Notes: generated by a model from the letters alone, not told the origin. Shown: positions 34,315 to 45,837, counted from the first letter of the stretch. The stretch: 64,000 bases of DNA from Metellina segmentata (GCA_947359465.1 OX375881.1:121407967-121471966), one strand, 5' to 3'. Program-made: numbers and translations.

Positions 34315-34790
34315 CAGGAGCAGCACAACGGGCTATTGGCAAGGATCCGGGATCAATCCCCAATGGAGCGATTCGAGGACATCACCATGTAAATTTGAAC
34401 AACAGGCGAATCGGTCACACCTTAGCCGGCACCCCAATCTCCGAACTTCCGTATGCCGACCAACCTGTCTAGGATAAGGTGTTAGCCTCTAGATCAGAAG
34501 GTTCCTGGTTCGAATCTGGGTCAGTGCCTAAATGTTTGTAAGCGTATGGTGCAAGTTAAATATGTCGTGGCCGAAAGTTCTCACGTTGGGTTGGTCGTTG
34601 CTCTAGTACGACGTTAGTTAAAATTATCTTACTTTACTGAATATCCACACCATCCAGGATTTGAGGCCACGACAAATTGAATGTGCATCAGTCCTCTTTT
34701 GAACATGAGGGTCAAATTAGATTCCAACTCGCAACCCTGCCGTTGCTAGACTCCGTAAATCTTTCAAACGGACTACCGCGATCCTTGGCA
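34315..34790 (-). repeat. SINE-A copy split by another SINE
   Basis: The minus-strand body stops at 34452 (CCGAACTTCCGTATGCC) and resumes at about 34640 (TATCCACACCATCCAGGATT), ending in a head near 34735 (CTCGCAACCCTGCCGTTGC). The interrupting sequence is the plus-strand SINE at 34455-34638. Confidence 0.75.
34455..34638 (+). repeat. SINE-A (second head), nested insertion
   Basis: Head ACCAACCTGTCTAGGATAAG with B-box-like GGTTCCTGGTTCGAATCTGG. A shortened body leads to the tail CTAGTACGACGTTAGTTAAA. Confidence 0.75.
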
Positions 34791-34885
34791 GCTAATCGAT
34801 CATCGGATGACACGTTAGTGATAGCATTGGAGAGCACAGGAAAAGAAAGGAAATTTGTTTACCGGGGATTTTAACAATCGTGGCT

Positions 34886-35025
34886 CTTAGCTTGACGAGA
34901 TATCTCGTTTTCGGAAAAATTGAAGGACGAGATATCTCGTTATTAGAGGAAAATTGACCAAGTCTTGAACTCACATAGTAAAATAATTGACAACATCTTG
35001 AGCAGATATCTCGTCATTGGCTTAA
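34886..35025. repeat. Palindrome-core array, three units
   Basis: TTGACGAGATATCTCGTTTT, GGACGAGATATCTCGTTATT and GCAGATATCTCGTCATTGGC. The units read in the opposite orientation to the 30.7-kb array. Confidence 0.75.
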
Positions 35026-35036
35026 GGTGTACGGAT

Positions 35037-35365
35037 GCACTAGAAGATTTTTTTTAAAGTTTTGATTTTAAAAATCCGGTTTTTTTTTACCACAGGTAAT
35101 TGGTGTATTCTTAATATCATTTCAGGAAGAAAATAAGATTGCGCAGATAATTAATTTCTAATTAAGATATATTTAGCAAAATTTAGCATGTTCTTTGAAA
35201 CGTGATATCTCAAATTCTAATATGTTCAGAAAGACGACTTTTGCTGAGAAAATGATTCCTCATATTATTATATTCTTGAACCTCCATCGAGTTGCAAGAA
35301 GAAATAGTGTTTTTGTTTTACAGTTTTTTAATCAAGGAAGCTCTAAAAAATCAACATGTTTTCAA
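35037..35365 (+). repeat. Dispersed repeat, inverted relative at 49650-49965
   Basis: Shared features in the same order are TAGAAGATTT at the edge, AATCCGGTTTTTTTT, ACAGGTAATTGGTGTATTCT, AGATAATTAATTTCTAATTA, GTGATATCTCAAATTCTAAT and GAACCTCCATCGAGTTG. No coding capacity recognised. Confidence 0.65.
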
Positions 35366-36479
35366 GAATTTCAATATTTAAAAATCAATTAAAAATCCAT
35401 TTATTAACTAAATATTCTGATTGAAGTTCAAAACAGCCTCTGTATTACATAAACCCTAATGATGCAAAAATAATATAATAGATGAATTTATTGTGGAGTT
35501 ATCACGTTTTGAACAAAACATTATCCTATTGTAAAAGCCCAATTCTTACGAAATTGAATTTAAAGTTTTGGAAACATGTCTCTTCATGTTGACAACGAAC
35601 GACAACTCTAACAAAAACCCGTGTAACTAAAAATCTATTTAAAATATTTGCAAGATCTTGGCGCTGTTTGAAAGCTAAGAAATTGTGAAATATTTAGAAT
35701 TAGTAATCAAAATATTGATATTTTAGTTGACTTTCGTGATTTGTAGTGTATACATACACTTTAAATACGCCATATCATAATGGACGAGATGCATCATCAA
35801 AATCACGTGGAGAGTTAAGCAAGCTTATTGTAATAACATGGTTGAGCAAACAATAGCTTATTCTTATCAATACTCTAACCCTTTCTTGACGCTAGGTATA
35901 TTTCACAGGCTTTGAACACTTCCAGAAATCTGCCCCTTCATATTTGGAAACGGAATCCTCGCTGGAACATTTTCATCTTCACGAGTGTCAGTTCAATCCC
36001 ATCTTCATCTACCACCGTCTTTTTCTACTACACTTGTACATTGTATGACTGACATTTCCCCCTCGTCTGAATAGTAACGATGGAATAAGCAACAAGAAAA
36101 ACAGGATTTCGTTCTCTTAAAACCACACACTACCCCTTTTATAATCCTTCAAAATTTCCAGCAAAACTCACACACTGACATTTTCTATTAAGGTACAAAA
36201 TATTTCTTCGCTAGCTTTTGGCGCTAGATGATATTGCACCGCGAAAGCGAAGTGTTATCTACTTCTCACGTGTTAGCTTTAGACGTTGGTTAAAGGAAGG
36301 AATTTCTGCGAATACTTAAAAGAAATAATTGTACTTTTAAATTTTTTTAAGCATTAAAAATAGAAAAAATAATAAGAAGAATTTTCGAGCGAATCGAGTT
36401 TTTTATTTCCGAAATGGCAAGAGTACTTCGCAGACGTAGATGTGTGTCGTGTAGGGTGAGGGTGTCTTTAACAATTACA
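35366..36479. other. No recognisable gene
   Basis: AT-rich sequence. No open frame of at least 60 codons lies wholly inside, and no named repeat was seen. Confidence 0.4.
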
Positions 36480-36690
36480 CGCGCCACAAGTGGTTCAGAA
36501 TGTTTCGTCACTTGGAGCAGTTTTCAGCCAGAATCATTATCTGAGCGTGGGATGATGCGACTACCATAGAAATGAAGAAAGGTCATCGAACAGAAGGCTA
36601 CATATATTAAGTCTATATAGTTTTTAGTCAATAAAATAATCTTTCTGCAATTTTTGTCTGAGAAATGGGACGAATTTTTGCATCAGTACA
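36480..36690 (+). pseudogene. mariner-like transposase C-terminal remnant
   Basis: The segment parallels 44020-44220. It has GAGCGTGGGATGATGCGACT coding SERGMMRL, then CATCGAACAGAAGGCTACAT (IEQKATY), and ends near GGGACGAATTTTTGCAT, the diverged terminus of the element at 43832-44225. Confidence 0.6.
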
Positions 36691-36839
36691 ATGGGTGTTA
36701 AACTACGGGGTAAATCGAATCATCCTTTTTCATTTAGGCGTAGTTCAAAACAAAGCAAATCCTTTTGAGGCATCCCCAGCCATCATCAGTTTCGCTACCA
36801 TTACTATCATTGTTATTTAACCAAATGGATCAGGGCAGC

Positions 36840-37100
36840 TGTAATCCGGTTCGTGGAGTGCCAGATGGTTACAACTAGAGGGTTGCCAGTTAGAAATTCG
36901 ATCCAATCAAAGTCCGTCGTGTACCTCGCATCTGCCGTGACCTCAAATGTTATCACATATGCGGGATGTGGTGCATTGGAGAACTTATCATCATTACGTT
37001 GTTCAAAATTCTTAACAGATGTCCCTGGATTTCTCCCTTTGGGATTGAATCCGCAATATCGCCAATTAGCCCGTTATAATGCTCCAGGTTTTTTTATGAC
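36840..37100 (+). repeat. SINE-A copy, diverged
   Basis: GAGGGTTGCCAGTTAGAAAT, CGCATCTGCCGTGACCTC, CCTTTGGGATTGAATCC and GCCAATTAGCCCGTTATAAT. Confidence 0.7.
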
Positions 37101-38009
37101 ATTTCTTTACTTAACCCCAAATGTGATTAACATTTCTACATTCTATTTGAGGTAATGATATACCACCTACGTAGGATCACTTGAACGCCACTGAACATGT
37201 TGGGTAGTATCGCTTAGCTATTTAAAAGTGAAAGAAATTACACAAGTTTGAGGTATCACGTTTTTACTTGTTCTCTCTTGTCAATCCACGAACGTGACAT
37301 GTGACCTAGGAGGGGAAGTTGCATTCGCATTGATGACATTCGACTAATAATGTGGGAAAAGCAAAGATTACACCTAGAAAAGAAAATTGGAATGTGTGAG
37401 CGTTTAGTCGACATTCTTACAGGAGTATGTAGTTCGTTAAATTGGACAGTTTGCAATACCTTAAAAGTTCTACAGATAGCAAAAATAACTTTTCAATTAA
37501 GATAATTTTGATGAGTTAAATTTACGACAACAATTTAAAACGTACTCGTATAATAAGTCTATACTACAAAAATGCTATTTTTATGATTGACATTTTTTTT
37601 ACATTATTCTGAAATCTAAAAGGTTTTCTATGTTGACTATATATATATAAACAAAAAAAAACAGCCGGGGTGTAATAAACCAGAAAACGAAATTTGAAAC
37701 TGGCAGTAGCTGACGAAAGTAGACATTAATTTCTACGATAGACGCAATGATTTTAAATTTCCAGTCATCAAATTAATATTTTGGGACTCCAATATTTCTA
37801 GAAGAATCTATTACAATACAATTGCTGGTCAATTCGTACTTTTCAAAAAAAAATGTAACTGATTCAAACTTTCTATTACAATGTAAACATCTCAAAAACA
37901 CGCTTCTCAAGAATAAATACCCTTTTTCATTCTTTAATACTATTCTCTCTATATTAAAAAAATGTTACCGCCGCCGCCGCCGTGCCGAAGAATTGAAAAC
38001 TGTGTTGTT
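37101..38009. other. No recognisable gene
   Basis: AT-rich sequence. A short (CCG)5-type run lies near 37970. A 66-codon minus frame at 37256-37456 has no domain. Confidence 0.4.
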
Positions 38010-39175
38010 TAGCTCGATTCTTAGCCGGTTTCCCGAGAAAGTACTGATCGGAAAAAAATGAAATTAACATGCTTTGTTCTTCATCGTATTCCCTGGATAA
38101 TTATTAAGATTTTTTTCCGATGCGGCTATTAGTTTAGGTTTTATTAAGTGTTAAAGTTGAAGAAGCGAAATTTCTTCCGCGAGTGAGCAAAACACATTCA
38201 AATTTTCAGTCTTCAGTCGTGAGTTTTTTTTAAGAGTACCTCTCAACGTAAATTTTTGCAGCTCGTCGAGTTTTTTTTGAAATTTAAATTTGGTTCTTGA
38301 TAATATTTTTTTGAAATTCAGGAAAAATCGGGACATTTTTGTTACTTTTTTTTAAAACTGCCGTATCTATATCTAATTACTATTAATTTTTAATTTTTAA
38401 AATATCGCAGTATACCTCAGAATATACTCTTTCTTACAGTACTATTATTTTTGAAATCGGTTAATAATTAAATTGGATGCGATCAAAAGTTCGTCATACA
38501 AAATTCGGAATCTTTGGATATTTTCGCTACTTATTGTTAAAACCGTTTTGTCTACGGCAAAAGCCATTATTTTTTAAATTTGAAAACATCACTGAATACA
38601 TTACATTACACTCTTTCTTATGGTACAGTTATTTTTCAAATTGGTTAATAAATAAAATCGTTGCAATTAAAAGTTGGTCATGCAATTTTCGGAACTTTCA
38701 GATCGTAACTTCCGATACAAAACTAAAATGATCATATCTGTATAGTATTACTGTTAGTTTTTAATTTTAAAAATATTGCAGTATACCTCAGAATATACTC
38801 TTTCTTACGGTACAATTATTTTTAAAATTGGTTCATAAATAAATTCGATGCAATCAAAAGTTGGTGTCACAAATTTCGTATTTTTCAGTTCGCATAGCTG
38901 CTTCCGAAAGCAGTAGTGGGTTGCACTTTCGACTATCGGGTTTGCCAGATATCAAATTTATCGTAGCAACAATTGCCATAAAAACGATTTCTTTTTATTT
39001 GGCGAGGAAAAAGGCTCGCTTTTTTCCCTCTGTTCTCAAGACAGTTTACCGACAAAGTACAGATCGTAAAGTTTGGATATTAACAATGTTTACTTAAAAT
39101 TGTACAGGGAACAAGATGCAGAAGATTTTTTACTGATGCCGCTATTAGTTTAGGGTACATTAAGTGTTAAAGCAA
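38010..39175 (-). repeat. Unclassified ~1.1-kb repeat, copy B (inverted relative to 29.6 kb)
   Basis: The reverse complement follows copy A end to end, including the GCCGCATC blocks at both ends. It has three internal 186-bp-type units against two in copy A (markers TACTCTTTCTTACAGTAC near 38425, and again near 38610 and 38800). Divergence is moderate. Confidence 0.75.
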
Positions 39176-39206
39176 AAAAAAAGTTAAATCACTTGCGAAA
39201 GAAGTA

Positions 39207-39492
39207 TTGGTTTGAGAAAGCAAACTAAACGGATTGCGTAGCAATCCCCGGGGTCGGCGAGCGTAAGCGAGACGCAGCGAAGCCCTCGCTGTGACGTCAT
39301 GAACCGGAAAGTGAAATCAGCATAATACGAATTATTCAGATAGTTTCACTCTGTGAAAGTAATGTTGGTTTGCGAAGCAAACCAAATGGCATCTGTGACA
39401 GGATGGTTGGTTTGCGAAGCAAACCAAATGGGATTGCGCAGCAATCCCCGGGGGTTGGCGAGCGTAAGCGAGCAGGGGGCGGAGCCCCCTAG
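39207..39492. repeat. Cluster of GNA-triloop hairpins in two modules
   Basis: Perfect hairpins with 3-nt loops: GGATTGC-GTA-GCAATCC (39231-39247), TTGGTTTGC-GAA-GCAAACCAA (39365-39385 and again 39407-39427), GGGATTGC-GCA-GCAATCCC (39430-39448) and AGGGGGC-GGA-GCCCCCT (39474-39490). Two modules share the order GTTTGC hairpin, GGATTGC hairpin, CCCGGGG, then GGCGAGCGTAAGCGAG. The first module (39207-39300) has a degraded first hairpin. GC content is far above the surroundings. I do not know this family; no coding function is visible. Confidence 0.85.
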
Positions 39493-40519
39493 TCTTGAAA
39501 AAAATATTAATATCAACAGCTACACAACCGATGAGTAATTTCCTCGGAGCCATGTGAGTTGCTTTTCCATTTTATTTTACTGTTTCTGAATATCTTTTTG
39601 AATGTTTGCTTGCTAGGATAATTTCAATACGAACTCTCATCTTTTATCATAAATGTGAATTCTAGCTGCAATTTCAGGCGGATACAAAAAGCAATTCTAG
39701 ACGTGGTGTTTCAAGTTTTTTTTTGTCATATTTGCTACAAATAATATTTTTTCTTGGAAATTGTTTTATCATCCTTTGCTAACCAAAAACCCAAACACAA
39801 TCTATAAACATTTTAATTTTTAACTAAATTTACCATTTTTATCAATTATGAAATTAATATTCATTAAACTTATGAATTGAAACATGGGCAAATTTTGAAG
39901 TCATGTGTTTCAACTGTTACTGAAACATCGAAATTCCAAATTCCTGCTCATTACATGCATAATTGGTAGCGCAGTGAGTCTTTTTGCAAAATTCGAAGAT
40001 TATTATCGGTATTGGGGAGTGTTCAAAAAGAGAAAAAAGAAATTTCTGCCAACAGATCCTCGGATTCAGTCAGAATAGATTCTGACTTTGTCACCGTCTT
40101 AATGAACTCTATACCAAGGCGCCTGCAACAGGTCATTGACTGCGACGACCACTACACGTCTTTAATAGTATTTATAATGTGATTGAATCCCGAACATTTC
40201 AATGGTTTTTATTGATATTCTCGATCAATTTTACGCCGTTTTACATTATTTTTTCATCAAATCCGTCTGAAATTTTGTGTAGAATCCAAATTTGTGATAG
40301 TAGATTGGGGTTCATATTGAAATTATCGGAGCAAGCACCCAATTTAATATGATGACGGCCTCTTAGTCAAATTTTAAGTATTGATATTTGTAGAAAACAT
40401 TTATCCCCTTCTATTGCTACCTTCCGTTTTGTTCTGTGACGGAAATTGTGCAATCAATCGGGTGAGTTTTTTTTACGGCTGTGTGTTAGTGTATTAGTGA
40501 CATAGGAGTTTGGTTGGGA
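39493..40519. other. No recognisable gene
   Basis: AT-rich sequence with no open frame of note. Confidence 0.4.
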
Positions 40520-41470
40520 CCAGTTTGTTAGATCCAGTGGTCGTTGAGGCCACACCACAAATCCACCACGTCAAATTCACCTTTCGCGATATCTAGCATT
40601 CAGAACATTTCGGGCTGCTATGCTAGAATGTGCTGAGACTCCATCATGCAAATACCACATATCTATCTGTGTGGTGAGCGGAACAGGCTGCAACAATCTA
40701 GGAAGCACTCCCTCTGCGTCTTCGCACTAGACATTTGCAAACGGCGAATGCCTCACGGTGATATTCTGGAGAAGGGCTGCTTCTCTGGCAGAGCAGGATT
40801 GATGTAAGAAGTGAGGACTTGTGACTGTTCGACGTTGTACCGGATGAAATGGTGTGGTGACAGAAATGGTAGCGTAAAAAACAAGATTCTTGTGTTTCAT
40901 CCCTTCTACAACATTTATTCTAACATCCTATACAGCTTAACATATACTTACAGCAAAATTACAGATATTTGGGACAACACGGGTTCGGCAGAGGTTAGCG
41001 CGCGTGTCCTCGCGCTCTCAGTTCTCAACGGTCTCTGACCTATTCCAGCCATACCGCGTTCAGCTGAAATCCACCTGTCGATGGAACTCTGAGTGTTTTC
41101 AAGGGGCTTGAGAATTAGAAGATCGTAATGACAGTGTAACGTCAGATGAAGAGTGTTTATGTCATCTGGCCAGAACTTTATGACCGATGTAATTTCAAAT
41201 GGAGTGCTGTAACTATACGTTAGTTAGTTATAGACAGTTGATCACTTGAAATGAGTTTTATGATCTCCAAATAAGGAATTCTTGAATATGTCTGTTTTGT
41301 GTCGGCTTGACCAGAGAAGTCGCTTTTATAGTGTTACAACGTGTATACAATTTTAACTTTTCTGCCACTCTGAGGGGATTGCGACAGTGGGTTCCATTGT
41401 AAATATTGGTCGTTTTTATGTGTGGGTACTATCACAATTTTTTCTAAACAGTTTACGAACACCCTGTATG
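40520..41470 (-). pseudogene. DD41D-type transposase remnant, heavily decayed
   Basis: On the minus strand about 40530-40700 encodes MWYLHDGVSAHSSIAARNVL (second catalytic Asp), then LNARYRER and a WGFVVWPQRPLDLT-like segment, parallel to the intact transposase at 21177. Upstream, LPRLLQPVPLTTQIDMW also aligns. The far end near 41470 reads TACAGGGTGTTCGTAAACTG on the minus strand, a plausible terminal repeat. The region between (40800-41350) is not alignable by eye, so the extent is uncertain. Many stops and frameshifts. Confidence 0.6.
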
Positions 41471-41474
41471 TACA

Positions 41475-42061
41475 ATATCGTGCAGTTAGTAATAAAATAC
41501 GAACACAGTTGAGAAATTTCATCGCAAATGGCAAGTCGTTTGGAGACTAGAATTTTACACAGAGCCAGAGATTTCAATTCAAATGTGGACATGCTAGAAG
41601 CTATATTCAGTAGAATAGGTCCTTTATCCATTCTGAATCGCGTTTAACTATGACGTGAACAGAAGTTCTAAAGTCTGGACCACATGTGTGCTTCAATGGA
41701 GAATAATCATGCATTTAAGGCGTTGTGAATAATCGTGCGTGGTTAATAAGGCACATGTTATCATATATGTAATAATCCTGCATAATTAATTTCACTTATC
41801 ACGGTCTTCTCTAGAATTCATTGTGAGACTGAAGCACACTTCATACTATTCACGCTTAACATCCTTTTGTGATTGGGTGATTCGCCCTTCTCTGCCGGGG
41901 CACTGTCAACACTTCTTCGATGTTTTTTTTTTTAGATTTACTTGCTTATGATTTCATAGATTTGTTTTGTTTCTGCCTTGGCTTTAAGATTTGCTACTTG
42001 TGCCTTATGTTTTAGATGTGTCTGTTTATTCCTTATGTTTAATAAACCTCCAAGTGTCTAA
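41475..42061. other. No recognisable gene
   Basis: A 71-codon minus frame (41416-41631) next to the remnant above has no recognisable domain. AT-rich otherwise. Confidence 0.35.
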
Positions 42062-42310
42062 TACGAGGTTAATTTTTAAAAAGACGAAATATCTCTTCTA
42101 ATATGTGGTTAACTTCAAAAAGGTCGAAATATCTCGTCTAATGTATGGTTGCCTTTGAAAAGGACGAAATATCTCGTCTAATATGTAGTTAATTTTGAAA
42201 AGGATAAAATATCTTGTCTAATAACTGGTTAACTTTGAAAAGGACGAAATATCTCGTCTAAAATCTGCTTGTCTATGAAAAGAACGAAACATCTCGTCTA
42301 ACATCTGGTT
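42062..42310. repeat. 40-bp tandem repeat, about 6 copies
   Basis: The unit core is AAAAGGACGAAATATCTCGT followed by CTAATATGTGGTTAATTTTG, in near-exact 40-bp register from 42080 to 42300. The core GACGAAATATCTCGTC differs by one base from the palindrome of the 45-bp family, and the preceding AAACCTCCAAGTG resembles that family's left end. Confidence 0.85.
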
Positions 42311-43261
42311 AATTTATCTAAGAAAGAGCTAAAACTGTCCTATTACTCAAAGAGGAATGAAGTAGGCAAAACAAATTGTCCCTTGTCTAGTACTGGTGAC
42401 AGTTTTGGACAGATTTTTGCACCAGACGATGTCCAATACAGGACAGTTTTCCACGCGATGTTAAACCATTAGGTGATTTAAAGTTGCTCGTTTATGCCTT
42501 AGGTTTTTCATGCATGTTTGGTTTATGCGTTAGGTTTTTTAAAACTTTCTTGTTGATGCCTTTTGTCTTTTAGATTTGTTACCACAAATTTGTTATTTTT
42601 TATACATATTGTTACACAGATATGACAATTAAAACATGTGCTTAAATAATTAACAAATTAAAAGGAAATGTAATAATGAGAAAAATAAATGCAAAACATG
42701 TGACCAGTCGAATACCAATCGCCCTCCTACGAATATATAAAAGCTATGGATGTTAGTACTATTCCTTTTACATTCATAAATGCTTTTATACTTTCTGTAG
42801 GGTCGATATGTTTCTAGATTATTCCCCATTGTTTGTTTTGAGGACTGTAAATATAAATTAAGTAAACAGTGACATAACTGAATTTGAAAGGAAATATTTT
42901 GAGAGAGAAATATCTCTCGTTTCTCAAGCTACTCAGATTAAAAGTGCTTAGAAATTTTTAGTCTGCAAATTTTAAAAACTGGTTTGTTTTTAAGTTTTAG
43001 GGCAATTTATTAGTCCTGGATATTTCTTTTTGCATTTGAGCTTTTGATAGTAGATTTGCCTTTATTTTAGGTCTTTAAAATATTAAATGTGTGTTTGTTT
43101 AAGTTTTTAAAACTCGAAAAAACGGGAGAAAATTGACGCTTGGCCAATGCGATATACTATATTTCGTTCATCAAAAAGGTTTTACTAGATAGCAGCTAGT
43201 CTTATTTCAAAATCCCTCAAAATATCTTACAAATGTTCATCTTTTAAAGTTGTTGTAGTAG
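42311..43261. other. No recognisable gene
   Basis: AT-rich sequence with short repeated phrases such as GCCTTAGGTTTTT and GCGTTAGGTTTTT near 42490-42540; no coding capacity. Confidence 0.4.
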
Positions 43262-43555
43262 ATAGGTATATTTAATTAAAGTCGCACTGAAGCAACACAA
43301 CGGGCTATTGGAAACGGCAAGGGATCAATCTCCAAGGTATATGAGAACAACATCATGTCATTTTGACCACGGTCAGATGACAAGGTCACACCTGAACTGG
43401 CACCTCACCCTCCAAACTTAACGCCAATGTGAGGATATTTCAGGCCACGATTGATTTAACGTGCACAATATCCTTTTGAACACGACGGTCTTTGGTTGAA
43501 TTTGAACCCGTAAACCACCGGTTGCTAATCCTTTCTAACCAGGCTACCGCTGCCT
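43262..43555 (-). repeat. SINE-A, full-length copy
   Basis: Tail TTTAATTAAAGTCGCACTGA, body ACCACGGTCAGATGACAAGG, head CCGGTTGCTAATCCTTTCTA and AGGCTACCGCTGCC. Confidence 0.85.
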
Positions 43556-43831
43556 TATCTGTTACCAGAGTGTCGAAGAATTTCATCAGATAGGTGAGAA
43601 ATCCTCTGAATAGGTTCATCAGTATTTATAGCCCCATAGCTCAAATTAAGTATAGTTAAACTCAGCGGCAAAAATGGTGAATGAATCCCATAACCATACA
43701 ATTTTGGGTTTTTTTAAATAATCTTAACGGCTTTTCAAAATTCCTCATGAAACCTTTGTCCGTTCATAGGAACATGTTTTGTGTTGGTAATTTTGTTCGA
43801 AATTTCCCGAGTTCGAAAACTGAAAAACAGA

Positions 43832-44225
43832 GGGTTGAATCAAAAGTTCGTCCCTATCAGAAAATGAGTTATCTGCTTCACACCTATAAAGTTTTGATGT
43901 TGTGTGACAGAAGAAATTTCAGCGAGTATTCGGGAACGAAATTCTGTTATTGGTTAAGTTTCTTAAAATTTGTTAAGGCATTAAAAATTTCAGAAAATAA
44001 GGAGCATTTTCGGTGCCGTTGAAAATTCCACGGATCGTACGTGGTCTGGAAAGTTTCATCACCTTGATCAGAACTTTTATGAGCGTGGGATGATGCAACT
44101 TCAGGAGACATGGAGAACGGCCATCGAACAAAACGGTACATACTGAAGTGTTTCAAATTAATATTTGGTGAACGTTTCTTCCAGTTCTCTCATAAAAAAG
44201 CAGGGACGAACTTTTGCATTCACCC
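43832..44225 (+). mobile_element. Short mariner-like deletion derivative
   Basis: Ends are inverted: GGGTTGAATCAAAAGTTCGT at the left, and GGGTGAATGCAAAAGTTCGT on the minus strand at the right. Inside, at 44050-44146 (+), only the transposase C-terminus remains (FYERGMMQLQETWRTAIEQN then GTY and stop). An element of about 394 bp keeping both ends and a coding stub is the usual form of an internal deletion derivative. No clear TA duplication was established. Confidence 0.7.
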
Positions 44226-44605
44226 ACTAGAAGAATATGAAAATTGTAATAATCTGTAAGCGACATCTTCAAGAGCTTCTGAAGAAGAAATAAAAAATGC
44301 AGGTCCTTTTAAAAAAAGTCTCAATTTGAAGGAAGGAAAAACTTTTAATAATGCCCAAGAATTTCTACTCTTAAAACACTTTATCTCTGTTCAGATATAG
44401 ATTTGAATCTTAATTGGAAAAGTAGTATAATATAATTTTACTTTTGCTATTTACTTTGCATTTGGCAACATAATTTCGAATTCCAAACAAAAGAATGTAT
44501 GTCTCGAAATTTATGCTCTTAAAAAATATTAAATACCTAAAGAACTATTTAATTAAATATGCTTATATTTTACCAATTCCAGATTATATTTTATTCTATT
44601 CATTC

Positions 44606-44710
44606 AATAATCCTGGTGGTTATTTCTACGATAGATTTTGATCGCCATCGATGATGGCGAGATAAGAATGTAGTCAAGTGTTTTGTCTAAGGATGAAATA
44701 TCTTGTCGAT
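44606..44710. repeat. Palindrome-core element, left end
   Basis: ATCCTGGTGGTTATTTCTAC matches the family terminus. GATGGCGAGATAAGAATG and GATGAAATATCTTGTC are unit remnants. The SINE-A at 44718 follows directly. The 44226-44605 stretch before it is AT-rich without a gene. Confidence 0.55.
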
Positions 44711-44717
44711 CATAGTA

Positions 44718-44893
44718 CGTAGGTAAGTATTTAAATTAATGTCGCACTGGAACAACATATCGGGCAATTGGCGACGGTCCGGGATCAAACCCGAAGGGCA
44801 ACGTCACATCATTTTAATCTATTGTCACATAACGAGGAACCACCTGAGCTGGTACACCTCTCTAAACTTCCATACCACGCCAACGTAACAAGA
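44718..44893 (-). repeat. SINE-A 3-prime part
   Basis: Tail TTTAAATTAATGTCGCACTG, GGCGACGGTCCGGGATCAAA and AAACTTCCATACCACGCCAA; head absent. Confidence 0.8.
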
Positions 44894-45837
44894 GTAGGTC
44901 GGTAAGAAGTTTGTAAGTGGGCGGCTGTGAATCAGAAGAAGTATTAAAAGGAATGGAAATAAAAGCCTCCAATTTAAAAGCTTGTTTTTTGCCCCTTCAT
45001 TGTTAATTTTCCCAGGTTTAAAAAAATTAGATTAAAATGGTTCCCTAGCTTGTTTTGATGATGGAAGCACGACAAATCATATTTCAACTTACTCTTAAGG
45101 GTTGGAAATGCTCATTTAATTAATTGATGAGTTAATATTTCTTCCACGTTATCTTTCTCCCCATTATCTGATTGAAAACTAAAAGCGAAAGTTATTTGAG
45201 AAACCCTACTAGTTCAATGAGGGCAATTTAAAAATCAAGAAAATTGTTTTTGCGGATATACCGAAAACAATTATGTGTTCTATAAAAATATATTTATTTC
45301 AGTTAAATATAATCTTTGTGCTCGTTTAATCTCTCAGGTAATGAATAATTATATTATTATTAAAATATCCGTCTAAAATACAATGGGTCATTCCATGACC
45401 CAAATCATACAATCACAACCTCCCCCTCTAATTTTTTTAAACTCGTCTATTTTGTTTAACAGCAATACATAAGAAATTCTGGAAATTTTAACTTACAATA
45501 ATTTTTATGTACTCATATTAATTTTAAATTTAAAAAATTGGGCATTTTTTCATTATTTTAGACTTGCTAAATATCCTGTTTAAATATCCTTTATACCCAA
45601 CATACTAAATGGAAGCATATTTTGTAGAAAAATGCACACCCTTTCAATTGGCGTATCATGTGACCGTTTCACGTAATATATCATCAGAACGTTTTACTTG
45701 AAGGTTTTGAAATTCAAGAATTTGTCCTTGAATTACTAAACAAGAATTGTATTATTTTTCGTTAAAATATACCATCATGTAAGGTACCATCGGTAAGGTT
45801 ATATGTTTTTCTATGAATAGATAATAGATTTTTTAAT
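44894..45837. other. No recognisable gene
   Basis: AT-rich sequence. It holds one small perfect palindrome, TGGGTCAT-TCC-ATGACCCA (45384-45402). Confidence 0.45.

Noticed and set aside
37968..37985. (CCG)n expansion
   Set aside because: Only about five units; too short to call more than simple sequence.
43681..44022. 113-codon open frame
   Set aside because: It straddles the left end of the mariner deletion derivative and flanking AT-rich DNA, so it is a chance frame.
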